NCBI GenBank assembly: GCA_934540955.1 | Contig: CAKTCY010000013.1 | Coordinates: 1-41,788 of the forward strand | Source of the DNA: an uncultured Faecalibacterium sp. | GTDB taxonomy: Bacteria > Bacillota > Clostridia > Oscillospirales > Ruminococcaceae | Reading direction: 5' to 3' | Length of the DNA: 41,788 bases | In this document: positions 22,512 to 28,953 of the stretch, piece after piece | How the letters are laid out: each line of letters begins with the position of its first letter | Numbering within the stretch: position 1 is the stretch's first letter | Position numbers and translations under genes: made by a program | The notes under the pieces: generated by a model | The model's input: only the letters and a program-made list of their open reading frames with translations | Databases searched by the model: none | Told to the model about the DNA's origin: nothing

Positions 22512-23828
22512 ATGATCGCATCCGAAGTCCGTGAAATGCTGTCCTTCATCGACGGCAACCCCACCGCATACCACACCACCGCCGCTGTGCGGGATATCCT
22601 GCTGAAGGCAGGCTTTGCAGAGCTGCTGGAAAGCCGCAGGTGGGCGCTGGAGCCCGGCAGGGACTACTTTGTCTGCCGCAACGGTTCCAGCATCATCGCC
22701 TTCCGCATGGGCGACCAGCTGGAAAATTACAGCTTCAACGTTGCCGCCGCCCATACCGATTCTCCCTGCTTCCGCATCAAGGAGAACGCCGAGATCCACA
22801 TGGGGCAGAGCTACACCAAGCTGAACACCGAGGGCTACGGCGGCATGATCTGCGCCACATGGATGGACCGTCCGCTGTCTGTGGCGGGCCGTGTGCTGGT
22901 GCAGGAGAACGGTGCTATCGTTTCCCGTCTGGTGGCGCTGGACCGCGACCTGCTGATGATCCCCAGTGTAGCCATCCACATGAACCGCGAGGTCAACGAT
23001 AAGGTCTCCTTCAACAAGCAGGTGGATATGCTGCCCGTGCTGGGCGGTGCCTGCGAGGAGGGCGCGCTGAAAAAGCTGATCGCAGAGGAGCTGCAGGTGT
23101 CCGAGGAGCAGATCCTTGGCAGCGATTTGTTCCTCTATGTGCGGGAAAAGGCCACCGTCTGGGGCTGCAACGAGGAGTTCATCTCCTGCGGCCGTCTGGA
23201 CGACCAGCAGTGCGTTTACGGCATCCTGAAGGGTCTGCTGACCGCAAAGAACGCCCACTCCATCGGCGTGGCAGCCTTCTTTGATAACGAGGAGGTCGGC
23301 TCCGGCACCAAGCAGGGCGCAGCCTCCACCTTCCTGTACGATGTGCTGCACCGCATTGCCCAGAGCCTTGGCGGCAACGACGAGGACTTCCACCGTGCGG
23401 TGGCCTCCAGCTTTATGGTCAGCGCCGACAACGCCCACGCTGTGCATCCCAACCACCCGGAGCACACCGATGTGAACAACTGCACCTACATGAACAAGGG
23501 CGTGGTCATCAAGACCCATGCAGGTCAGAAGTACACCAGCGACGGCATGAGCGTTGCCGCCGCCCGGGAGCTGGCCGCCCGCGCCGGGGTGCCGCTGCAG
23601 TACTTTGCAAACCGCTCCGATAAGGTAGGCGGCAGCACGCTGGGCAATCTGGCCATGGCACAGGTGTCCATGAACTGCGTGGACATCGGTCTGCCCCAGC
23701 TGGCGATGCACTCCTGCTACGAAACCGCCGGTGCAGAGGACACCCTCTCGCTCATCAAGCTGATGCAGGAGCTGTACAGCAGCCACTTTGAAGAGACTGC
23801 CTTCGGCACTCTTTCCATCAGCAGGTAA
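22512..23828 (+). CDS. apeB: M18 family aminopeptidase
   Basis: A 438-residue cytosolic zinc aminopeptidase of the aspartyl aminopeptidase family, which removes N-terminal (acidic) residues from peptides. Metal ligands are visible as H in AAAHTDSPCFRIK (near 82), the DNEEVGSGTKQGA box with the catalytic Glu pair, D in SADNAHAVHPNHPEH, and the C-terminal LAMHSCYETAG His. Length is normal for the family. AAGGAGG lies before the ATG. It follows the amino acid permease by 72 bases, with a terminator between, and ends in a symmetrical terminator. Together with the permease it points to peptide or amino acid use. Confidence 0.92.
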   Translation: MIASEVREMLSFIDGNPTAYHTTAAVRDILLKAGFAELLESRRWALEPGRDYFVCRNGSSIIAFRMGDQLENYSFNVAAAHTDSPCFRIKENAEIHMGQSYTKLNTEGYGGMICATWMDRPLSVAGRVLVQENGAIVSRLVALDRDLLMIPSVAIHMNREVNDKVSFNKQVDMLPVLGGACEEGALKKLIAEELQVSEEQILGSDLFLYVREKATVWGCNEEFISCGRLDDQQCVYGILKGLLTAKNAHSIGVAAFFDNEEVGSGTKQGAASTFLYDVLHRIAQSLGGNDEDFHRAVASSFMVSADNAHAVHPNHPEHTDVNNCTYMNKGVVIKTHAGQKYTSDGMSVAAARELAARAGVPLQYFANRSDKVGGSTLGNLAMAQVSMNCVDIGLPQLAMHSCYETAGAEDTLSLIKLMQELYSSHFEETAFGTLSISR

Positions 23829-23836
23829 ATTGATAT

Positions 23837-23873
23837 AAAAAGGACTGCCGTGCGCTGCACGGCAGTCCTTTTT
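23837..23873. terminator. Bidirectional terminator between aminopeptidase and oadG
   Basis: AAAAGGACTGCCGTGC (23838-23853) and GCACGGCAGTCCTTTT (23857-23872) pair perfectly around GCT, with A/T runs on both sides. Confidence 0.9.
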
Positions 23874-23887
23874 GCATTTATGACCCT

Positions 23888-24016
23888 TTATTTGCGGCGG
23901 GTGAGGCAGTTCAGCGCCATCACCACCAGCACGAGAAAGCCGATGACCAGCAGGATACCGGTCATGCCGATGAGCATCATGGGCAGGGTGGTCATCAAGG
24001 AAGAAAGATGAAGCAT
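23888..24016 (-). CDS. OadG-like small membrane subunit of Na+-pumping decarboxylase
   Basis: A 42-residue frame MLHLSSLMTTLPMMLIGMTG followed by a hydrophobic segment ILLVIGFLVLVVMALNCLTRRK. The single membrane helix with a basic tail and the position 13 bases downstream of oadB are those of the gamma subunit of oxaloacetate/methylmalonyl-CoA decarboxylase Na+ pumps, which holds the complex together. It is shorter than typical OadG (about 60-85 residues) because the soluble C-terminal part is absent. CGGAGG lies seven bases before the ATG. It is short and easily missed. Confidence 0.65.
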   Translation of the reverse strand: MLHLSSLMTTLPMMLIGMTGILLVIGFLVLVVMALNCLTRRK

Positions 24017-24029
24017 AAAGGCACCTCCG

Positions 24030-25160
24030 TTAAGCCATCAGGGAAAGGATCAGTCCGCCGGCAAGGACGGATGCGATCTGTCCGGAAACGTTGACGCTGA
24101 TGGAGTACATCAGCAGGAAATTCTGGCTGTCCTCGGCCAGACCCATCTTGTTGACCACACGTCCGCTCATGGGGAAGGCCGAGATGCCTGCCGCGCCGAT
24201 CATGGGGTTCAGCTTTTTGCCCTCGGGCAGAAAGAGGTTCAGCAGCTTGGCGAACAGTACGCCGCCGGCGGTATCAAAGATAAAGGCCACAAGACCCAGC
24301 GCCATGATGAGCAAAGTGTCCGGCCGGACGAACTTGTCGGCGGTCATCTGCCCGGCTACGGTCAGACCCAACAGCAGGGTAATCAGGTTTGCCAGCACGT
24401 TCTGGGCAGTCTCGCTCAGAGAGTTCAGCACGCCGCACTCCCGCAGCAGGTTGCCAAACATCAAAAAGCCCACCAGTGCTACGCTGGCCGGGGCTACCAG
24501 ACCGGCGACCACCGTGACCACAACGGGGAACAGGATCTTGGTCAGCTGAGTGACGTTGCCTTTTTCGTAGGGCATACGGATGCGGCGCTCCTTCTGGGTG
24601 GTCAGCAGCCGGATGACCGGCGGCTGCACGATGGGCACCAGCGCCATGTAGCTGTAGGCCGCCACCATAATAGCACCCAGATACTGGGATTTCAGGGTGT
24701 TTGCCACAAAAATGGCGGTGGGGCCATCCGCTGCGCCGATGACCGCAATGGACGCGGCATCCTTCATATCAAAGAAGAACCCGGCCAGAAACAGGGTGAA
24801 AAAGATGCCGAACTGTGCCGCTGCGCCAAACAGCATGAGCCACGGCTTTTCCAGCAGCGGGCCAAAATCGATCATGGCACCAATGCCGATGAACAGCAGC
24901 AGCGGGAACAGCTCGTTGGACATCCCTGCCTCAAACAGGGCAGAGATGGGGCCAACGGTGTCTCCCTGCGTGATGGCACCGGATGCGGGAAGGTTGACCA
25001 GAATGGCGCCGAACCCCATGGGCAGCAGCAGACTGGGCTCCATTTTTTTGACGATGGCAAGATAGATGAGCAGGGCGCCGATGCCCCACATGACCACCAT
25101 CTGCCATGTCAGCGCCCCAAAGTTTGAAAAGAGCGCGGCGAATGTGTTCCAGAAATTCAT
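24030..25160 (-). CDS. Na+-translocating decarboxylase subunit beta (OadB/GcdB/MmdB)
   Basis: A 376-residue integral membrane protein of the OadB/GcdB/MmdB family, which couples decarboxylation of a carboxybiotin intermediate to Na+ export. It starts with the membrane segment WQMVVMWGIGALLIYLAI and has the family region GADGPTAIFVANTL (with the Asp of the ion path, D in GAADGPT), the GNLLRECGVLNSLSETAQN segment and the C-terminal GAAGISAFPMSGRVVNKMG. AGGAGG precedes the ATG. The alpha subunit (carboxyltransferase) and biotin carrier are not adjacent, so the substrate (oxaloacetate, glutaconyl-CoA or methylmalonyl-CoA) is open. The 5' leader is folded and ends in a terminator, see 25198-25351. 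Confidence 0.92.
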   Translation of the reverse strand: MNFWNTFAALFSNFGALTWQMVVMWGIGALLIYLAIVKKMEPSLLLPMGFGAILVNLPASGAITQGDTVGPISALFEAGMSNELFPLLLFIGIGAMIDFGPLLEKPWLMLFGAAAQFGIFFTLFLAGFFFDMKDAASIAVIGAADGPTAIFVANTLKSQYLGAIMVAAYSYMALVPIVQPPVIRLLTTQKERRIRMPYEKGNVTQLTKILFPVVVTVVAGLVAPASVALVGFLMFGNLLRECGVLNSLSETAQNVLANLITLLLGLTVAGQMTADKFVRPDTLLIMALGLVAFIFDTAGGVLFAKLLNLFLPEGKKLNPMIGAAGISAFPMSGRVVNKMGLAEDSQNFLLMYSISVNVSGQIASVLAGGLILSLMA

Positions 25161-25197
25161 AATGTTTTCCTACCTCCTTTTGTTCTGATGCTGCGGC

Positions 25198-25351
25198 AAA
25201 AAAAAAGAGACCCCTGCCACAGCGTACGATCTGTGACAAAAGTCTCAAGCGAACACATGACATCGGGCATTGCTGCCGTGATGACGCTGCCATGCAGCGG
25301 CCTGCCGGAAAAAGCCTTGACCGGCAGACTGCCCTTTACTCCCCTTTATCA
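25198..25351 (-). ncRNA. Candidate cis-regulatory leader (riboswitch/attenuator) of oadB
   Basis: From the promoter at 25358-25386 the leader runs about 150 nt before a terminator stem: GAGACCCCTGCCACAG (25207-25222) and CTGTGACAAAAGTCTC (25231-25246), wobble-paired in RNA, with nine T (25198-25206) on the minus strand. Upstream, GGGCA/TGCCC (25330-25334 with 25265-25269) closes two hairpins: CTGCCGG/CCGGCAG and CGCTGC/GCAGCG. The reading-frame start of oadB is 37 bases after the T-run. I could not match it to a known riboswitch class. Confidence 0.55.
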
Positions 25352-25357
25352 TTTTTA

Positions 25358-25386
25358 TTGATACCAGAAACTGTCGCTCCTGTCAA
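25358..25386 (-). promoter_or_regulatory. Promoter of oadB leader
   Basis: Minus strand TTGACA (25381-25386), 17 bases, TATCAA (25358-25363). The start point would be near 25351. Confidence 0.7.
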
Positions 25387-25421
25387 GGGGGAAAATGCGT
25401 TTTTTCGCAAAAATCAAACCG

Positions 25422-26354
25422 TTAATCCACCACCGGCACATCCAGCCCGAACTCCTGCGGACGGAAGCGGGGACAGACGTTCTCGGTGATGCAGATGACC
25501 GAGGCCGCCAGACGGCTGCCGATCTCGCAGGCTTCTGCCAGCGTTTTGCCGTAGGTCAGGCCGATGACCGTACCGGCAAAGAAGGCGTCCCCCGCGCCGG
25601 TGGTGTCCATGACATCCACCTTTTTGGCGGGCACGATGCCGCAGCTGCCGTCTGCACAGGCGTATACCGCGCCCTGCCCGCCCATGGTCACCACCATGCT
25701 GGGGATGTTGGCGCTGCGCACGTTGCCCGTGAGCACCCGGCACATCTCGTCCGGGGAGAGGTGATCGTAGTCATCCGAGAACAGCAGCCCGGCCTCCTGC
25801 TGGTTGCAGACGAAGCAATCGATCTGCTGCAAAAAATCCCGCCGCTCCATGGCGATGCTCATGTTGGAGACTACAGCAAACACCTTTTTGCCGTACTTTT
25901 TGGCGTAGCGCAGGGTCTGCTTCACTGTTTCCTTTTCAAGATCCAGCTCCAGTGCAATGGAATCGCAGTCCGCAAAGATCTCGTCGCCCTGCTCCTGCAG
26001 CAGGCCGGTCAGCGGGGTGGTGTCCGGCCGCTTGGAGATGGCGGCGTGCACATCGCCGTCGTTGTCAAAGATGGCCAGCCATGTGCCCATGCCGTCCGGC
26101 TTTTTCTGGATAAAGCGGGTGTTCACCTTGTGCTTTGCCAGCTTGTCGATGACGTCCTGTCCCATGCCGGTGTCGTCCACCAGACCCACAAAGGTGGGGC
26201 GCAGCTCCACGTTGGCGATATCCTCCACCACGTTGCGGCTCACACCGCCGTGTACCTGCTCGATGCGTCCGGCGTTGCGCCCGCCGGGGATATAGGTGGA
26301 AAGGGGATAGCCCTTGATATCCACAAAAACAGCTCCGATGACTACGATGCCCAT
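25422..26354 (-). CDS. PfkB-family carbohydrate/nucleoside kinase
   Basis: A 310-residue ATP-dependent kinase of the ribokinase (PfkB) family. The N-terminal substrate signature GGVSRNVVEDIANVELRPT and the C-terminal ATP/anion-hole signature DTTGAGDAFFAGTVIGL with catalytic Asp (D in GAGD) are both intact. The GGVxRNVAExL type of first motif is seen in pseudouridine kinases (PsuK), so pseudouridine or a related nucleoside is a possible substrate, but no PsuG glycosidase is adjacent to support it. AAAGG precedes the ATG. It has its own promoter overlapped by a palindrome. Lies upstream of the oadB leader, same strand. Confidence 0.88.
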   Translation of the reverse strand: MGIVVIGAVFVDIKGYPLSTYIPGGRNAGRIEQVHGGVSRNVVEDIANVELRPTFVGLVDDTGMGQDVIDKLAKHKVNTRFIQKKPDGMGTWLAIFDNDGDVHAAISKRPDTTPLTGLLQEQGDEIFADCDSIALELDLEKETVKQTLRYAKKYGKKVFAVVSNMSIAMERRDFLQQIDCFVCNQQEAGLLFSDDYDHLSPDEMCRVLTGNVRSANIPSMVVTMGGQGAVYACADGSCGIVPAKKVDVMDTTGAGDAFFAGTVIGLTYGKTLAEACEIGSRLAASVICITENVCPRFRPQEFGLDVPVVD

Positions 26355-26388
26355 AAACGATAAACCTTTCTGACTTCAGTTGATTTTA

Positions 26389-26403
26389 CCTGTATTATAC
26401 AGG
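26389..26403. promoter_or_regulatory. Palindrome over the -10 of the PfkB kinase gene
   Basis: CCTGTATTATACAGG is a perfect 15-base palindrome centred on 26396. On the minus strand it contains TATAAT, the presumed -10; a -35 is not obvious. A repressor bound here would block the promoter. Confidence 0.5.
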
Positions 26404-26825
26404 AAGCAGAAAAAAGATGCTATCCCTTTGCCGTTTTTTGCGGAAAAATGTCTCCAAGGCGGGACGATTGGGAATGCCCTCCGCTTGCGCTTTGGGCATT
26501 TTTAGCGGAAAGACTATTTGGATTTCGCGTTTTGCGCGGCCTGCGGGCCGCGCAAAACGCATTTTCACAGGAGGGCTGTTTCCGGTCACAACCCCTTTCC
26601 GTGAAAAAGGTCATCCGAAAAGTCCGCAGACTTTTCGGATGACCAAATAAAAAATAATTCTTCCGCTGATAATGCCCAGCAACGACGACGACCGCCGCCA
26701 GCGGCGGAAACAGGGAGGAGTTGTTGGGGCAGCGGCCAGCAAGACGCGAGTGCCGCCCAAGGCACGAGGCGGATGCTGGGTGCCGCAACCCGGAAGCAGC
26801 GGAGGGCATTCTAAATCCGTTTCTG
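26404..26825. repeat. Intergenic cluster of inverted repeats
   Basis: No gene. Three perfect or near-perfect stems follow one another: AATGCCC/GGGCATT (26473-26479 with 26494-26500), GCGTTTTGCGCGGCC/GGCCGCGCAAAACGC (26527-26541 with 26546-26560) and GGTCATCCGAAAAGTC/GACTTTTCGGATGACC (26609-26624 with 26629-26644). AATGCCCAGCA at 26671 and TGCTGGGTGC at 26774 and GGGCATT near 26805 add a further imperfect pair. The composition is GC-rich in the flanks. A REP/MITE-like palindromic unit is likely. Confidence 0.5.
26604..26644 (-). terminator. Possible terminator of the pyruvate-kinase-like gene
   Basis: The 16-bp stem 26609-26644 is followed on the minus strand by CCTTTTTCAC. It lies about 180 bases after the stop codon, inside the repeat cluster. 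Confidence 0.5.
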
Positions 26826-27779
26826 TCACATCGCCGTGCGGGCGGTGCGCACCAGATACTCCATAGCCTGCACCGGGTACTGCCCGGCGGCAGTCTCGCC
26901 GGTGAGCATCAGACTGGATGCGCCGTCCAGTACGGCGTTGTAGATGTCGCTCACCTCGGCACGGGTGGGCACAGCCCGGGTGTGCATACTGTCCAGCATC
27001 TGGGTCACCACCATAAAGGGCACTCCGGCTGCCCGGCAGGCGGCAGAAAGCTGCTTCTGGCAGCGGGGCAGCTCCCACAGAGGCATGGCGTTGCCAAGGT
27101 CGCCCCGGGCGATGACCACCTCATCCACCAGCGGCAAAAACTCCGGCAGCGCCTGTACGCCCGCAAGGCTTTCAATTTTGGCAAGGATCTTCAGCTGCGG
27201 CGCACCGGCCTCTGCCAGCGCCTGCCGCAGATTCCGGATATCCGCAGCGCCGCGCACAAAGGGCAGCATGACCCCGGTAACGCCGCAGCCGGCGGCGATG
27301 GCAAGGTTCTCCTTGTCCTCGGCGGTCAGGGTGGGCATCTGGATGTCTGCCCCCGGTGCTGCCAGACTTTTGCGGCTTTGCAGCACGCCGCCCCGCACCA
27401 CGGTGCACACGAGCGCGTCCGGCTCCACGGCGTCCACCCGTGCCAGCAGCTTGCCGTCATCCAGCAGCAGCTCCTGCCCGGGCTGCACACCCTGCACCAG
27501 CGCGGCAGGGCAGGGGATGCCCTGCGCGCCCAGACGCACGGTCTGCCCGGCGGTCAGGGACAGCGGCTGCGGCAGACGGCCGATGCGCAGCTCCGGCCCC
27601 TGCAGGTCGATGAGCAGCTTTTTGACCCCGGCCTTGCGCAGCAGCGCCAGCCAGTCCTCGTGCGCTGCCAGCGGCCCGTGAGAAAGATTCATGCGGATGC
27701 CGGTCATGCCGACCTCCACCATCTGCTGCAAAAGCGCTGCATCGGCACAGGCGGGGCCGATGGTACCGTAAAAATCCAT
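26826..27779 (-). CDS. Pyruvate-kinase-like protein lacking the C-terminal domain
   Basis: A 317-residue protein with the pyruvate kinase A and B domains but no C (allosteric) domain; normal enzymes have about 470-580 residues. Conserved are R29/N31/S33 in GIRMNLSHG, the KIES catalytic Lys and Glu, ARGDLG, MVVTQMLDSM and GETAAGQYP. The usual DTKGPEIR is DLQGPELR, so the T and K that bind K+ and phosphate are replaced. The first strand (FYGTIGPAC) lacks the usual RRTKIVC start. It may be active but unregulated, or use another substrate. AGGAGG before the ATG. Another full pyruvate kinase elsewhere would be expected. Confidence 0.82.
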   Translation of the reverse strand: MDFYGTIGPACADAALLQQMVEVGMTGIRMNLSHGPLAAHEDWLALLRKAGVKKLLIDLQGPELRIGRLPQPLSLTAGQTVRLGAQGIPCPAALVQGVQPGQELLLDDGKLLARVDAVEPDALVCTVVRGGVLQSRKSLAAPGADIQMPTLTAEDKENLAIAAGCGVTGVMLPFVRGAADIRNLRQALAEAGAPQLKILAKIESLAGVQALPEFLPLVDEVVIARGDLGNAMPLWELPRCQKQLSAACRAAGVPFMVVTQMLDSMHTRAVPTRAEVSDIYNAVLDGASSLMLTGETAAGQYPVQAMEYLVRTARTAM

Positions 27780-27809
27780 AATTCCTCCTGCAATACGCGT
27801 TTTCTTTCT

Positions 27810-27818
27810 ATTGTAGCA
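27810..27818 (-). promoter_or_regulatory. Extended -10 of the pyruvate-kinase-like gene
   Basis: Minus strand TGC-TACAAT (TACAAT 27810-27815) 30 bases before the ATG, after the terminator at 27859-27889. The -35 is poor. Confidence 0.5.
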
Positions 27819-27852
27819 TGACCGCGCAGTAAAAGATAGCCCGGCGGCGCAT

Positions 27853-27979
27853 AAAAAAACACCGGAAGCTGATGCAAAGCCTCCGGTGTCTTTTTATGAT
27901 GCCTTATGGGGTTTACTGCTACACTTTGCACCGCCTGCGTTCAGTACAAAGCTTACAGCTCCCTCTATTTTTAAAGGTT
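27853..27979 (-). ncRNA. Candidate small RNA or long leader with own promoter and terminator
   Basis: A minus-strand promoter (27986-28014) would start RNA near 27979. It ends about 125 nt later in the stem ACACCGGAAGC (27859-27869) / GCCTCCGGTGT (27879-27889) with seven T (27853-27859). AGTACAA and TTTGTACT can form a closing stem in the 5' half. No open frame with a ribosome site was seen in it. The gene beyond the terminator is the pyruvate-kinase-like one, which also has its own -10. Confidence 0.45.
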
Positions 27980-27985
27980 GTACTT

Positions 27986-28014
27986 AGTTTACAGCATTTC
28001 GGGCGGTTCGTCAA
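27986..28014 (-). promoter_or_regulatory. Promoter of the candidate small RNA
   Basis: Minus strand TTGACG (28009-28014), 17 bases, TAAACT (27986-27991), downstream of the YfcE-like gene. Confidence 0.55.
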
Positions 28015-28062
28015 GGGCTTTTTCCAGCTTTTTCCGGAAAAAACTGGAATATCACAACATTA

Positions 28063-28608
28063 TCACAACTGCAGCTGGTGGTAGCACGCGCCCTCCATGG
28101 TCTTCCAGCAGACGGTGCTTCCCTCCAGGGTCATGTAGCTGTGGGCGGTGTTTTCCTTGGGCAGGCTCACAGAGCCGGGGTTCAGGTAAAGGTTCCCCTG
28201 CCCGAAGTCTGTCCATGCGGGCACATGGGTGTGACCGTGGAGCAGAATGTCCCCCGGGGCAAGGGGCGGCAGATGGTTCAGGTTGAACACATGGCCGTGG
28301 GTGACGTAGACCAGCCGCTGCCCCACCGGCAGCACGGCATAATCTGCCAGCACCGGGAAATTGAGCACCATCTGGTCCACCTCGGCATCGCAGTTGCCGC
28401 GCACGCACAGCAGCTTGGGCGCAAGGCTGTTCAGCAGCGGGATGACCTGCTTGGGGGCGTAGTCCCGGGGCAGGTCGTTGCGGGGGCCGTGGTAGAGCAG
28501 GTCTCCCAGAAACAGCAGGCGGTCGGCCTGCTCCCGTTCAAAGGCCTGCTGCAGCTGCTGCGCATAATAATAGGAGCCGTGCAGGTCTGATGCGATCATC
28601 CATTTCAT
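28063..28608 (-). CDS. YfcE-type metallophosphoesterase
   Basis: A 181-residue calcineurin-like phosphodiesterase of the YfcE/MJ0936 type, metal-dependent. All metal motifs are present: ASDLHG (D9, H11), LGDLLYHG, RGNCD, THGH and LLHGHTHVP. E. coli YfcE hydrolyses phosphodiesters in vitro; the natural substrate is unknown. ATG 28608 has GGAGGG eight bases upstream; the TTG at 28614 is not needed. A good promoter lies 34 bases upstream. A palindromic CCAG-T6 / A5-CTGG stem (about 28024-28050) follows the stop. Monocistronic. Confidence 0.92.
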   Translation of the reverse strand: MKWMIASDLHGSYYYAQQLQQAFEREQADRLLFLGDLLYHGPRNDLPRDYAPKQVIPLLNSLAPKLLCVRGNCDAEVDQMVLNFPVLADYAVLPVGQRLVYVTHGHVFNLNHLPPLAPGDILLHGHTHVPAWTDFGQGNLYLNPGSVSLPKENTAHSYMTLEGSTVCWKTMEGACYHQLQL

Positions 28609-28641
28609 ATACAATGCCCTCCCTCAGAGCCGGTTTGCCTT

Positions 28642-28670
28642 ATTGTAGCGCTTGCTGTAAAAATGGTCAA
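28642..28670 (-). promoter_or_regulatory. Promoter of the YfcE-type gene
   Basis: Minus strand TTGACC (28665-28670), 17 bases, TACAAT (28642-28647). Confidence 0.75.
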
Positions 28671-28706
28671 GTGGCTGTAAAAGTCATACTTTTGTATCGA
28701 AACCCC

Positions 28707-28735
28707 TTGACATACCGCCGGGGATGTGGTATTCT
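28707..28735 (+). promoter_or_regulatory. Promoter of the MATE leader RNA
   Basis: TTGACA (28707-28712), 17 bases, TGG-TATTCT (28730-28735). The start point would be near 28742. Confidence 0.75.
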
Positions 28736-28741
28736 GCTAGA

Positions 28742-28875
28742 GTTGCAGCCCGCAAATGCGCGGGGGGCATATCGCGGACAGCTGCCGCGATCATAAAAAC
28801 CGTGTGGATTTTTACAGCAACATTGCTACTTTTCGCCACACAATGACCCGCCAAGGGTCATTGTGTGGCTTTTTT
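28742..28875 (+). ncRNA. Candidate riboswitch/attenuator leader of the MATE gene
   Basis: An RNA of about 134 nt. GTTGC (28742-28746) pairs with GCAAC (28817-28821) and encloses two hairpins: CCCGC/GCGGG (28749-28753, 28760-28764) and ATCGCGG/CCGCGAT (28771-28777, 28785-28791). A perfect 15-bp terminator GCCACACAATGACCC (28835-28849) / GGGTCATTGTGTGGC (28855-28869) with six T ends it 79 bases before the MATE start. GTGTGG at 28802-28807 can instead pair with CCACAC of the terminator arm, a possible antiterminator. No match to a known class was recognised. Confidence 0.6.
28835..28875 (+). terminator. Terminator inside the MATE leader
   Basis: Perfect 15-bp stem with a five-base loop and T6, between promoter and start codon of the MATE gene; conditional termination is likely. 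Confidence 0.9.
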
Positions 28876-28953
28876 GTGCGCCGGAAAACGGATGCAAGCC
28901 GATGCTGTGCCCGTCACATTTTTACTTTTTACAGATAGCAGGTGAAATTTTCA

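Noticed and set aside
26404..26650. Frames in the inverted-repeat cluster
   Set aside because: They consist of palindromic DNA read in both directions; not protein-like.
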